Shown: positions 25,602 through 39,400 of the stretch, in pieces
Layout: the number at the start of each line of letters is the position of its first letter
How positions within the stretch are numbered: the first letter of the stretch is position 1
Origin: Echinococcus granulosus
Lineage: Eukaryota; Platyhelminthes; Cestoda; Cyclophyllidea; Taeniidae
Length of the DNA: 64,000 nucleotides
Direction of reading: 5' to 3'
NCBI RefSeq assembly: GCF_000524195.1
Contig: NW_020170442.1
Location: 372,001 to 436,000 of the forward strand
Translations under genes and position numbers: made by a program
The notes under the pieces: model-generated
Databases searched by the model: none
The model's input: the letters and a program-made list of their open reading frames with translations, nothing else
What the model was told of the DNA's origin: nothing

Positions 25602-28222
25602 GTGAGCTACGCTGCGGTGTTGGGCTAAATTATAAGGAGTACCAAATCTTATTATTTATATTTTCTGGTCCCCGTTTGAAATTTATAGGAAAAAAGACCT
25701 GTCTCCTTTAAAACAATTAACTCGTTGTCAATTTTCTAATCTTCCAGACAGTCATAAGGACATTAGAATCGGAAGTAACGTTAATCGTACCATGGGGTGA
25801 CATACATCACACGCGAGGGAATTTCCAGCTCTCTTGGGGTAAAGATGAGCTTACGATTATTTTGGCTTTAGGCAGCCTTTTTTATTCTGTAGCCAAATAA
25901 TCCTACTGATGAACTGTTTTCTTTTCAAACACGCTGATCAAGCCAGTTAATTTCTGCTATTTATACTCAAAGGCCATGTGAGAAGAGCTTTGAATAGATA
26001 ACCTCCTACTCCACTGCAAATTGCCCTGATTATTCTATCAGTTTTCAAACCTTTCCTTTGATGGATGAATTAGCAAACATCTATTCATGTCATAGTTTCT
26101 TTTGCAACCATGTGACGATTTTGAGAAGCCAACAATGCCTGGATCGGTCTCAGGTATTAAGCGAGTTCGGAATGTTTCGAAGGTAAAATTTCAAAATTTA
26201 GTGCTGCCGGAAGCGCTTATACAGCCCGTTAGATATGGCAACAAACTTACAAAGGAAGAATTTGACCCTATTATTTTTTAAGACCTAATCAGAGCGTTCA
26301 TGCCGAATTACCAACATCTTCGTCGGTATGTGTTAAAATGACCTATACTCCTCGAAAGCTCTGTGACGGAGTTGAAAACGAACTATTTGGTGGGCATTGA
26401 TAATTAGATATGTGCCTTATAAATTAAAGGATTTTTTTGGAGCTGTCACATCAAACTTCGGCTAGGCTATCGATAAAACGGTATTTTTATTTTTTTCCGG
26501 TAGAGATTTTTAAATCACGCTTCTGTACTACTTTTTACCCACCAGTCATAAATTAACTGCAGAGCGCTCGTGAAATTGGTTCAAGGAGCTCTTTATCTGC
26601 TATTCTTAAGATAATTGTATAAATTCTGTAACGTAATGCCTTTGTAAAAAGTAAAACGGATACCCAGCTACATACGTCTGTGTATATGCATACATAACGG
26701 CACATCCTGCCATTGTTATGATAAAAAATCATGCAAGTTTACCTTTTGTCTCGTTAAATTTAAATTGACTTTTTCACTTAAGTGACGTTCACTTGATGAT
26801 TTTTTCTCAAGACTGAAAATTGCCCCATTTTGAATACCATTTCTGCGTTATCAGCAACTGCGTTGTAACCCACTGTGATCACTGCGGAGAACGTGTAGCG
26901 TGCTTCCAAAAATTAGTCGCTTTTTGCTCAAAATGGTTTAAGTCCTTTTGACCTATGTTAATAAAATGCACAAGTAGCACAGCAACTTACTACTACTTTC
27001 CGGTCAGTTGTCCTGGTTATGAACTAATGCGGACCACAGGAATTCCAACGCGAAGGTGTTTGCAAGAATTTTACCCAAACACTTCTCATTAGCAAACAAG
27101 CTTAGTTTAAAGCATAAGTTGAATTGGTGCGAGATTAATTAAGGTAAAGGACGACTTAAGAACTATGTTGACGCCATTTAAATATCTCACAGTATGATAA
27201 AAGTGAATTTCATAACAAATACGTGGATGCTTGTCTGCCAAAAAGGGTAGTGGATCGTTGAGAAGTCCATAAAGCCTCGATTAAAACTACCCTGACATTA
27301 CCATAGATAAGTTTGATTCTTTTAAGTCATGAAGGGGTTCAGTTCCTCCATTCCAGACCCACGAAGAAGAGCAGTTAGGGAAAAAGATGCCTGAAAATTG
27401 CAGCCCATACGAGTCAGTATCAAGATTTAAAATCAGTCAATTTGGTCTCTTGCTAATTTTCTAAAAACTTGAGGATTTTTATTTCGTGAAATCATCTCCA
27501 AGGCAAATTTGCTTTAGCTCAACTCACAACGCGAAGGTAAAATGGGAACAGAAGATAGCTGTTCTGTTAAATGAAACATTTTTGTAGCTCATATATCTTC
27601 TGGAACAAGTTTTCAGAAATTTGAATTTAATCGCAATCCCATTAAAAGTCGGCAAATCATTTCTTCCGTGGTTAAATTGTCCGAAGCAGCAGTGCTCAAA
27701 TTTCAAAATAGATAAGTACATCCCATCCGTACAAAAGTAAATTTAGAAGTTCTTCTAGGTTAGCATAGTTTATGCAACCATTCTTCTTTTGAATTGAAAT
27801 GTCATACCCCTACTACCTGCGAATCATTCTGGTTCTTTATTTTGTGAACTTCAATGCACATGTGCAATCAAACAAGGTTATATTAATTACAGTTTGTTAA
27901 TCGACCTAGACATTTGCTAGCGCATCCATAGCTCCGCCTGGACACCAAAAGAAGTTTAATTTTATTTGCCTTTAAAGGTGACGTTGTATCGAAGAAACAG
28001 GTAGAAGATGAGCTTTGCAAGCAGAGAAAAAAACCACCGATCCAAATGAAGATCCTCTTCGACGAAGTCAGGGATATATTGAATGTGCAACGCGGCTGCT
28101 TCAGTAGAGAGGATTTGATCGCTTTGTTTGCAGAACAGAAGCGACCTCTCAAAGAGCAGGACGTAGACACACTGTTAAATGGCATTTGCGATAAAGGTGT
28201 TGTCAAACTGCGAAGTAGGTGA
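25454..28222 (+). CDS. EF-hand-like (calmodulin/troponin-C-type) small protein, two exons
   Basis: The exons are 25454-25601 and 27978-28222, joined in phase 1, giving 130 residues and TGA. The start ATG is preceded by an in-frame TAG nine bases upstream. Two paired helix-loop-helix units can be read: FDPRNLGHFRTDDLETILIL and, in the second exon, LNVQRGCFSREDLIALFAEQ. The spacing and the Phe plus acidic pattern resemble EF-hands, but the loops lack the usual Asp/Asn at positions 1, 3 and 5 and the Glu at 12. Calcium binding is therefore doubtful. Related families are calmodulin, troponin C, calcyphosine and EFCAB-like proteins; I cannot assign an orthologue. A GTAGGT string overlaps the stop, so a further 3' exon is possible. 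Confidence 0.7.
25602..27977 (+). other. Intron of the EF-hand-like gene
   Basis: AT-rich and 2.4 kb long, bounded by GTGAGC and a TTTAAAG acceptor. No internal exon, repeat or RNA gene was recognised. Confidence 0.65.
27978..28222 (+). CDS. EF-hand-like gene, exon 2
   Basis: Encodes a Lys-rich segment (QRKKPPIQMKILFDEV) and the second EF-hand-like unit, ending DKGVVKLRSR before TGA. The minus-strand frame at 27883-28206 is its shadow. Confidence 0.72.
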
Positions 28223-29650
28223 ACTTTAAACCTCTAATAAGCTTTGTTTTTCCTTTCTACAGGTTTTCTTGATAGACTGGCAAGGCCAGTGAACACAAAC
28301 GAATGAACGAAAAAGTGCAGGCATAACAATTTATTGAACCCGTATAACTCATTTGAAAATACTTCCTTATTAAATGACAAAATCAGTCAAGAAAGTGATT
28401 GAAGGGTAAAATACATTCGGATTCAGAGGAGTTGCCTCAATACGTTAGGATGGGAATTTATGGCATACTATAAAATGATCTAATACAAACTATCAATGTG
28501 TTTTTTTGCTTAGTATTTTGGCCGTACCGTCCATCAAGCATTTTAGATTCACTCGACTTAAACTTCCCCTCCTTTCAACTTTTATGCTCAAAAACAATTT
28601 AATCATTGCATATTAGTCTTTGTGTCACAAAACAGTCATTTCTATAATCAATTTCCAAGCTAAGCCATTTAAAGGCTGACACTTGAGGAGTCATTACATT
28701 CATTCGATTTTCAGAGAAGAATTTCACCGCAGCAAAAACATTTTCAATTTTTGTTAAGTAGAATTTTCGCCTCTACTCGACGCCTGTCAAATTGGTCTCA
28801 TTGACTCACTTATAAAATCTTGAAGAACAAAGGGAGATACTCACGTCTTAGCCAAGGAACTATAAAATAGTTGAGCAACTGAGCGGTTAAATCTATAGAG
28901 AGGATACCGGGTCCCACCAACATTTGCACACAGATCTAGCAGAATAGATATCCTCCATGAGACCCAAATGTGTTCGAAAAGTAGCAGACCTGACCATTTA
29001 TTGAGGAAGGGAGAAACACTAAGGAGGGATAACAAGAATGGGTCGGCCGCCACATCAAATCTGCATGCTTACTGCCAAGTATCGACTCGGACCTTCCCTG
29101 GGGAACAGGAGACGGGATGTTATTGCTGGCCTGTTCCCAGGGGACTGAGTGAAACAGTTACAAATGTTATTTGTCGTAGCAGTTAAAAATTGGTCTGCAA
29201 CCACTAAAAAGGCGGCTTTGGTGCAGAAAAAAGCCCGGGAGCGGGTCATTTATAATTTCCTCCAAACAACGCCACTTTCTATGAGTTGGCCTTACCCCAA
29301 CTGATATCAGTTTCAGTGCGTACAAAACCATTCCACGTGACACTACGCAAACTTATTAAGGTATTTTCGACAGTTTCATTAATTCAAAACCAATCGCCAC
29401 AATTCAGTCAAGAGACACAACAGCTATCAAGAGGGCACAGAGCCTAGGAAATTGTATTAAAGACCAGCTTTCGTTTGATCAATTTTCTGAGCATTCCAAA
29501 AAAGATTATCAGCGATCAGGTATCATCCATGCTCCTTCCCAACCACTAATATATCTTAACATTAGGTCACTGAAAACACAATGTAAAAAAACCCTGTATT
29601 ATAATAAAATTTGATAACACACAAGAGGAATAAAATAGCAATTGGTGAAT
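28223..29650. other. Intergenic region between convergent genes
   Basis: Separates the 3' ends of the EF-hand-like gene (+) and FANCI (-). A moderately GC-rich patch at about 28860-29260 is open in several frames but shows no domain; it may be a decayed repeat. Confidence 0.6.
28369..28374 (+). terminator. Possible poly(A) signal ATTAAA
   Basis: This common AATAAA variant lies 147 bases after the EF-hand-like stop codon. It is a short motif in AT-rich DNA, so chance occurrence is likely. Confidence 0.35.
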
Positions 29651-29932
29651 TTACTTCGTCGAATGATACTTGACACAGAAAGTAGGTCGTTTTCGCCCTG
29701 CAATCGGGCCCCCAATTCCACCGCTACCATCTCTATCATCATCTTCATTGTCAGTACCAACGCCGTCTTCGAGTTTGTCCGATGGTTGCTTTTCCACTTC
29801 ACTCAAGGAGGGCAATTCCATGTCGGCCTCAATGTCAATCTCCGCTTCGGCTTCCAGACTAGCCAGTGCAGAGGCTTGGTTGATTCGGAAGTCCCTCGAC
29901 AGTCCCATACAGATATTGTCAATGAGGGGGAC
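29651..29932 (-). CDS. FANCI: FANCI exon 26 (C-terminus)
   Basis: VPLIDNICMGLSRDFRINQA, an acidic tail (Asp/Glu-rich, with EDGV) and a basic end GRKRP before the stop. Human FANCI has an EDGE motif and a basic nuclear signal in the same order. Acceptor TTTCTTTGCAG. Confidence 0.94.
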   Translation of the reverse strand, partial: VPLIDNICMGLSRDFRINQASALASLEAEAEIDIEADMELPSLSEVEKQPSDKLEDGVGTDNEDDDRDGSGGIGGPIAGRKRPTFCVKYHSTK

Positions 29933-32900
29933 CTGCAAAGAAACACACTTTTTGAGAAAAGAGATGTTCCAGTTTTGTAACATCTGCGTAACTCCTAATG
30001 CATAGCTGTTTCAATGATGCACAACATTACCAAAACAAAGAACTGATACGTTGATGGGTTTTAGTCCAAACAACAAAACAAGTGTTTACTAAAAATTTAC
30101 TACTTCTTAGACTTTGAAAAGTCTAAACCCTATCCTTTCGAAGCTAGCAAACAAGTTTTATTGGCATCGGTCAGAATTGAAGTTCTTAGGTTATAAACAA
30201 TGAAGTAGGGGAAATTCCATAGACCGTGTTCGCCTATTAAAATTAAACCATTTCATTGCTAAAAAAGAACGCTGGTTGCTGAAACAAAGCCAAGTACACC
30301 AAAGCACAGTAATATTTAAATGTGTATGTGTTTAAAGGTAGAACCAGAAAATATAATTGCAATACCTCAACAATTGAAAATAAAAAGCGAATTATTTGTG
30401 GGAAAGCGAACAAGGGTCTCACCTCCAAAAAAATTAAAAGAATATCCTGGAAAACGCGCTATAATTGTACAAAATCGAACGTTTGACTCGATGGCGCTAT
30501 TACAGATACCTCAGCCCCCAACGCCGAACATTCCAACAGATTTTATACCAAGAAAGTGGTATGACTAGAGACAATACCAAAAAATCGCCGACGATATAAT
30601 CACATTGGATTTGCCGTCGAAAACACAATTGATTTGATAAAAACATTACAAAATGTATGGGTTTAATTTAGTCTTTTAACATAATAAATAAAATGGCTTA
30701 AATTTACGGGAAATCGTTCCAACGCCTAAAACCTATCAGCTTAGGGTATTTAAAAGAAAAATAATTAGTACAGTAGTCATTCAATTATACGTGAAAAGCA
30801 AAGAACGCACAACAAGGAGTCCTACAGAGTAAAGGGTGATTTAATGTGGCAGACGAAGAAACGACAGGAAAAAAGGCAATTAGAATAATTATAAAGATGA
30901 CTTTTGTAGAACGAGAATGCACAATTAGATGTGGACAGACCTTAGACCTCTTTGAAAGAGTGGACAAGAGACTCTCGTACTGTTCGACGGCGAAAATTAA
31001 CTGAGGAATCAGTTTGGCGTCCTTCAGATTACGAGACATCTACTCCAAAGAAAAGCGGAACTGTCAAGTGGTTGAAGGTGAGAAGTGGCTAAAGCATTAC
31101 AGGAAAGAATTCACACTCACCATCAGTCGGGAGGGAACCTGATTTTTCGGCTTTGTGAATGTGTAGTCTATTTTTGCCTTTTTTGTGGGTTTAGTATCAC
31201 CCTTCTCTGCTTCCCGGACCTTCAGGAAATAGGAAAACAAACTGCTTATAATGCATCCATTTTAATAAGAAAAAATCAACAAATTTTATCGTTTTAAAAC
31301 TAAAGACAAGTAGAAACCGATGCTTGATTCAAAAGATTCAGATATATTTAATGTCAATTGGCCCCACTCATGTCAAAACAAAGCACAATTATCGAAATGA
31401 ATAAGTTTACGTAGATGCGTTAAATGATACTATCTAAATGAAGTATTAATGATATTTGCCTCTATAAAAGGAAGGACTCGATAAAGATTGGTTAGTAGAC
31501 AAATCAAAAAGCTACAAGAAGTTTTAATAAACCATAATGGATTTAGTAATTAAATATTTCCAGCCAATATGATTCAAGAAGCCTGAAATGCATATTGTGA
31601 AAGTGGGATCTCGCCTGAACAAAGTAGACGAATGTATATGAATGTGGTGAAATCTGCCGACCGTAGAGACGAACCACTCGTTCGAAGGTGGCCGGGAAGG
31701 TGCCGACATTTCGCTGAACAATAGTAATGTACTGAAACGATAAATAAAAATCACTGCTAGGGATCTCTGAATAAGGCAGTGTGTTTATTGAATATGATAC
31801 AAAATTGGAGTTGACAGAAACGCAACTAGAAGATCTGACTAATAATTAATCGAATTGACCTTGAATATGAGCTAAATGAGTGGCACTGACATGCTTAGTG
31901 AGCCTGACCAGGAGGTCGAACAGACCCGTTGTCAATCGAATGACATCGTATGCATAGGAAGGTTGCATGGACGTCTGCAGTAACTCATCGACAGCCTCAC
32001 CAAGAGTGAGGAGCATATCACACACAGATATCTCGCGAGCCTTTCTGGCGTCAGGCAGATTTGTGAAAACAAAGGAACTGCCTCCTCCTCCTGCAGCGCC
32101 CCTTGATGTTGCAAAGGATCCATTTTCTTAAAAACGAGTGAAATTCACATAAGCGACTTATAAAACATAAGTAGACGCGCCGTTTTGATGTGCGGAATTT
32201 CTGTTAGATCGGCTAACGTAACCAAGTTGACATTTGCACACTTTTGGACGATTCAAAATTGATGTAGTATTGTAGTGTATTAGTTCTTTAATTTGGCGTA
32301 CACGAGCAAAAGTTAACAAACATATGAAAGGGCCTTATTTTCCCACACATATCACTACCTAAAAGCTACTTGAAATATTGTTTTAACAAGTAGTTTATTG
32401 AAGGCAGTTGGTAACATTGCTGATTATGTGCTTTTCAATAACCGGTTGATTTATACTTAAATTTTTTTCTATTTTAAGGGCACACAGGCATGCATTCATT
32501 AATCACTTTCCCTAGACTGAATACTCATCTTTTCTGAGATAAAATGTTAGGCAATAAATAAGGGTTCAGGCAACTTCTCCCCCAGTAGTATGTTTGATAG
32601 TTTCAATCATTGTCTAATCGAGGTAATTAGATAAAGAATTAATTGAAGAGGAATATATGAAAGAATGGGATCACATAAGGAAGCTGTATACAATCGCTTT
32701 GATTACCACTTTAACCAAATCATATTCCGAGAAAAGAATTTTTAGCACATTATTTTATGCAAAAAACGAGAGTACAGTAACATATATTCAGTTCTCCAAT
32801 ATTGATTGTAGACAGGTAAAATTGACAAAATACAGGAAGATACCACACCTCAGGATAAAAAACTTATGATCGCACCAAAAACGCTGCCAATTTACATGAA

Positions 32901-33330
32901 ACTGCTCCATCGAGCTAATTTAAGCATGACATGCAAATATGCCTACCAAGGATATCTCGTTGCACCCCCTGCTCGACGTCCTCGACAAGCCAGAGGACAT
33001 CCTCCAAGGCTTGATTGAGGGCTGACATCAACACCTGCAGAACCGACTTGGCCGCACTTTTGCCATCTACCACGGGGAAGGTCACCTTCTTCGATGGTTC
33101 ACGTGGAGGCGAGTAAGAAGTCGATTGCGAGGAAAGAGAAGTCTTGTCAACGGAGTCCAAATGCTAAAGTGGAAATATAAACTTATTCATGATTGAAGGA
33201 AATATGTAAAACTGATAACTAATGTAAACTACCAAACCGACAATCACGACGACAAAGTAGGTGTTTTCGTGAAAATTAAGAGGCGGAAGATAAATCGGGC
33301 AGATTACATGCAAGTAGTAGCAGTAGTAGC

Positions 33331-33365
<35 letters not shown>

Positions 33366-33375
33366 CAGTAGTAGC

Positions 33376-33414
<39 letters not shown>

Positions 33415-36400
33415 TACCCAATTCGATCATTTATCACTAGGTGGCAAAATGTGGCGCCGTTAATAACAGCACAAAGCCAACACAGTTATTAAAGTGTGCG
33501 CCTGAATGTTCAGTTATCTGAGGCGAGAAGCTGTCACAACTCGACTGTAATGCCTACGTTGACTTGCTCTGGCTTTCAAAATTCAGAATAATTAATGCTG
33601 TTTAAGACAAACCAAGTGTTAACTACTCCAAGGAGTAAGCAAATATTACTTCTTTCAAGAATAATAATAAATAGTGCGTAAGTAGAATAGAAAGGAAAGT
33701 AGATTTCTTCATTCAGGTTATTTAACGAACAACTGAATAGGCATGTACTAATGGAGAAATCATCGACAATCAAGAAAATTTTTCAGCCGAAAAATAAAGT
33801 TCATTGGGTGGTCACAGTGGCTGGGACAATGCGAGGGAATAGTTGACTGAGGCAATAAATGGAATAGTTGAGATGCAAGTAGTCCCTATGGTAACGTTGA
33901 AATATTTTAATTTTATTGTGTCTGAACAGAGTCATTTGATTGGGAACAGAAGGGATAGTGTTAAAAACCTACATCGCTTTCAATACAGCCGAGGATAGCA
34001 CGGACGTCAGCGGCGAGGAGGATGACGAGGTCGTCCCAGGTGAGGTCGGCGATGGAGGCGGTGCTGGTGGAGGAACGTCGGTGCGCTACATTGGTCGAGT
34101 CGCGCGACGCAGAGGCCGTCGCAGAACCCAGCAGACGTGCAAGTTGGAGTACAAGACGTACCGTCTGAGCTGCCACGTGGCAGTCCACTGTAACTTCAAA
34201 AGCCTCCTCTTTGATGCCCAAAAGACGCAGCAGCCAAATCAGCACCCGATCCAGCCCAGAGAAATCCGGAATTGGTGATGAGGAAATGCTGAAAACAGGA
34301 GGTACTTACATAGGATAATCAGTAAAGTCGTACAATATAGAGTGAAGATTCGAGGTTGCAAGGTTCCGATAACAAATCTCTTCATAAACGACAGCAAAAA
34401 AGTACAGGTAGAGGCTGGTAGATGCAAAAATTTAGGAACTTATGGCGGGGGGGAATAACGAAAGTCTACATTAATGTTATTAAATTGAAGCCAACTATTT
34501 ATGAAAGATGCAATTTTTTAGCATAGTAAAGTCAATTCAGTATTCCAAAAATATTTCGTTGAATTGGGTAAACTTTGTTGCAAATCGGGTCAGTATTCAT
34601 CAATAATAACTCTAAATATTACGTCAAGAGTTCAAAACAATTGCGTATCAATTTAGAAGGCGTTTTGAAACCCATCAAAAAGCAACATAGCGCTTATCAG
34701 TTTGGTGGCAGATCCAACGTAGCAAAGTAAAAATTTGAATAAACTACTAAAATGGTAAATAATACTTAATCAAACAACGCAGACTACAAAGGACATAACG
34801 CCCGAACACTCCAATAATGAGCCAACCACCCGAATCTAAGAATCGAAAAATGATGGAACATTAAAAAGCAGATCTACTCTGCTTGCCTGTTATTAGCGGA
34901 TGTAGCAGAAAGAAGAGCAGTTCTAGCTTCACAAAGGCGGATCAGCATTGGCAGAAGGATTGTGAGGTCAGTGAGAAGGGCACTTCGACGGTTGGTAGCA
35001 GTCGCCAATTTTTTAATCGAGTGTTGAGTAGAGGCACCTATGGACGGTGACGTAGCGGACAGAATACGCGTCACCCACCCCTGAAACGTAGACCGGTTAT
35101 CCAACTTCCCGTACCTTACTAGCGCATTCCCCACCCTTCTTTAAATACAGCAACACTATCACTAACCTTGAATAGCTTCACGACAGCAGTTAGAGAGCGT
35201 GACTGATTCGACACAGACTGCTGCCAGGAGTGTTCAGCCTCGATATTAATGCTCTCATCTCTGCTCCCATTCTCCTCCCCCTCCACCTTCTCACCGTCAA
35301 CATCGTCCTCGGAGAGCGGTTTGGGTGCAACTGCCACCGAATAAAGTGAACAAACGAGTCGCAGGAGACGTCGACTCCCAAGGCCCTCTGTAACAACCCA
35401 GAGGCAAAGCGCAGTAGTTTGCAACGCCGCTGTTGCCGTGGATTCTGTAGATACCGGGTTCTGTGTTCCACCCTCTACAGCTTCCAGATGAGCCGCATAG
35501 AATCGGATCGTGAGACTAGTTTAACCAAGGAAGGGATGAAATTGTGGTTTTATCACAGGTAATTTATCAACCGTATCATCCTATCTTTAGGAAATAGTCC
35601 ATAGGTATGTCGACCTTTCGTAGATGTTGGATTCCGTGACGAAGAAGGAGGACTTATAACTCCAACCTGTATACTTGAGCTGAATGTGGGGAGTGAATAT
35701 GGGGAAAGTTTTTTACTATCATTTATTCTGTTTATCCCGTTTCAAAGATGCACCCTATAGTAGGCCAAACTGCTACAAGAGTATAATATTGTACTATTCG
35801 AAAAGTTAAAATTCTTATTCAAGTAAATGGGCTTTTTTGCACTTTTTAGATAAAAGCTAAAGAGCTATGAGAATGATGGCAACATTTGAACTAGTTCTAA
35901 ACAATATGCCAGCTCAATTCAAATTGATTTTTGAGGTTGTTATATGATTACAAAGTATTTAAATGTGAATGGATTTTACTGTAAACAGAGTCTCAGTTTA
36001 TGTGTTTATGATGCGAGACTAAGAAATGAGAACAACGATACCATACCGCAGAATCCTTGCCACAATACGAACGAAGGCGGCGCGATAGACGACAGAGAGG
36101 AGGGGCTGTTGGGTGAACCTGCTGCCACCACCCCCTGCATTTGTAGAGGTGAGCTCAGAGAGGCGTGCGCAGGTCGTCTGCAGGAGGTGCAGTGCAAAAG
36201 TTGGCGCTACGGAAGCGGAGAGGAGGGCCCGTGGCAGTGCTTCCACTATCGATCGCAGGCCGGACAGCAGAAGAGCGCCACGCAGACGCCCCTCGGAGGT
36301 GCCCACGAAGCAGACGTTGGTGCTGACCTCGGAGGTGGAGGCAATGGAGGCTGCAGCCGTCGGGGTCTCTTTACTCTCCTCATCTGGGAGGTGGAAGAGG

Positions 36401-39400
36401 AGCTTTCGCGCAGACTCACGATGAGCAAAAAGGCGCTTCAAGTGAAACCAGGTGGCACTGCAGTGGAGAAGATTGGTCTGAGTTTGGTTATTACAATATC
36501 GCAGATTTGATTAGGACTAAAAAAACATTTCAAGTGGAAATTGACGCTGTTCGTTAGGCCGATAGTTGATAATGTTTACTTAAGGGAAAACTAAAGAAAA
36601 AATCGCAATTCTGAGTGTAAATTTAATTGTACTTCTATTAAAGAGAATGTTGGTGACATCCATAGGTTCAGATGTAGTCTGGAATTCGGAAGTAATGCTG
36701 TAATGAGATGAATGGTTCGCAGCCAGAGTTAAAGGGGTTTACTAGTTTTAACCAAAATATGGGTAATGGTTTGTTGTTTTTTTTCTGTCACAAAACATAA
36801 ACTTACTTGGGGTCGGTGACAGCGCTGAGGAGGTTTTTTGCTTCAAATTCCAAACATGCATCATAGAGACCCAGAAGCATCGTCAAACGCGCGCGGTTCG
36901 CATGTCCTACTGCAGTGGAGTCCAGTTCCAAGTCAGGTGTCTACCAAGGAAATAAATGACTCAAACACATTGCAATCATTTAAAACTCGGCCCTCTCCCT
37001 TTCTTCAATGGGAGGCTCTTTGAGTTCCATGACAATGTTTACCAATCTCTAGATTCTGCAATTAATCCACGAAAGCTGCTGTTACTGATGGTTAAAAATT
37101 GCCATCAGCATACATTAGCAATAGTATTTCTCCTCATGTTTATTCATCGATGCGTCTACATATTCTTCAAAGTAAACTGACGAAATAATTTGTACTGAAA
37201 TTGATTCATAAATCAGTTTAAGGATTCTTTTCGTGAATAAAGGAAATATTCAATCAGTAATAGAACAATTGAACTGAAGATACCGAATAGACTAAAAAAA
37301 CTGAGCGAGTACCCTGGACGTGACTACAAAATGCATTCTGCTCCATTTTACCTTCGCTTCCAAAAAATGTCATTCAGCACCTACCAATGTAAAGCCGTTT
37401 GAGTTTTGCAAAATAATTTACTCAAACTTTTATTTTGCGACATTCCGCCAAGATCCCAAATACATTAGGAAGTAAAAGCATTGGTAGTGGTACATAAATA
37501 AAACAGATAATCTCCCCACGGATCAATTTAATCCGTCTTTAGTACGCATCGTATAGCAATGAAAAAGCTTATAAAGGGAAACAACTTGTATTGGACTCAG
37601 GCTGGAAATTGAATTATAATAAACGATAAAACAATAATAAACAAATAAGATATAACTTTAAAGCGGCAATCAATGGAAGGTTAGGTAGAAACTAGATAAG
37701 TTGTTTTTGTTGTTTTTTGAGGCAAAATTCTAAATAGACTTGTAGCCCGTCAAGTCTTTATGTCCTGAAAACATCTTTCTGTGGCAATTGTCGCCATTTT
37801 CGTTTCGGAATTAAAAAAGTCTGCAGTACACTCAATCATAAATCTAAAACTCACCAAGCCAAACTCGTCCAGCGCCGTCTCGCGCAGCCCAGAGGCAAGA
37901 TTGATGAGGAGACTGGCGGCACGACTGAAGACGCGCATGGAGAGGCCGCCAGGTCCACAGGCAGGCATTGATTGGGTGGAGGATTGGGTGAATTGGCTGG
38001 AAGTGGACGACTCCGACATACTGCTCGGCCTTGGCTCGGCGAAGGTGCGCGCAAAACGTGACCAATGATGACGGAAAAGAGGCAAGCTGAGAAGGATCTG
38101 TAGACACCACACGAGGACCTCCTACAACGCGGCAAGAAGGCTGGGAGAGCGAGACGTGGCTGAACTATCTGAAGCCTACCGATTATTGCATTAATTGCAC
38201 CCAAATTCAGACCATCATATGATACGATTTGGACCATAGCATCATCTAGGCTTCTGTGTTATCATAATGCAAGCATTGTTAGATTATCAAGGATGATTAA
38301 GAAGCCAAATAATAAGAAACGAAGACAATTAACGTCTCTGTAGAGGAGGGTACGTGCTAATCGTTCACTTCGGTTACACAATATTTAGCCTTAATTTTAT
38401 TCCTGATGAAAGAAGATGCACCGCAATCTAGCCCGGATTATACTTTTAAAATTATGAATCTAGACTTCGGGATATTTTGAAGCTGGAAATGCACTGAGGG
38501 GTATTTAAAGTAAATTACTCCAAATGTTGAGGTTTGATGGGCGACAATCTTTAGAAATAATAGATGAAGCAAATGAAGCCATTAGACCTCGCCTAATCAT
38601 TTACGCCGACAAAACAAAATAGTCAAATCGGATCTACCGATGATTAGCGGCAAAAATGTCTACTTTGCATTGCAGTCGAAAATCAATCTAAATTTTGAAG
38701 ATTGGGAACAGCATAAGCAGCCGTTATAAAAATATCTTTATGAAGACTCAAAAGAAACAACACATCAATTTTCACACAAATGCAAAAGAATCAAGGATTG
38801 GAGACATGAAATAAGATACTGGATGATCTTGGAAGCACAATTCGGAGCCAGACTCAGGGTCAGTAGAGATGAGTTGGCTCAATTTTAGCGGGAGACCATT
38901 GAATGCTTGCGGAAGGCCGAAGGCACCATCCTTAAAGACAGGCTTCCACTTCACCAAGGCTGGATCGATGGAGGCCGAGAGGAGGCGGGCAAAGAGCGTC
39001 AAAACGGGGCCGACGAGACCGCGGTTAGATACTGCTACCTCACATAGACCCTGGCAGATTAACAAAAAAGTATTCTGATACTGATTTAAATCAAGTAAAT
39101 ATTTCAACATCATCCGATTAGAAAGTTATAAGGATTAAGGGAACATTGAAAGCACTTCTAATTCTTCCATTCTCTTTAAAACTTTGCACCTTGGAAGAAA
39201 TAGTAATCACAACTAATTAGCAAATTTGTAATAGAATTTTTAAACACTATAACTGTCATATGGGTGGTATGAATATAAGCAAAAAAGAATCACCGAACAA
39301 ACTCCAAAATTTTTTCTGCTGGGGTAAATAAATATTAGGTTTCAGAAAATCGTAACACCAACCCACCCAGTAAATGTCCGACTTCACTAGAGCAGCGCTA

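Noticed and set aside
33164..33463. Poly-Tyr and poly-Val open frames on both strands
   Set aside because: Produced by the TAG microsatellite in an intron.
35944..36510. 188-residue plus-strand open frame
   Set aside because: It is antisense to FANCI exon 18, which matches the family; composition is typical of a shadow frame.
37851..38237. 128-residue minus frame over FANCI exon 16
   Set aside because: Wrong frame; the frame with EVLVWCLQILLSLPL joins both neighbours in phase.
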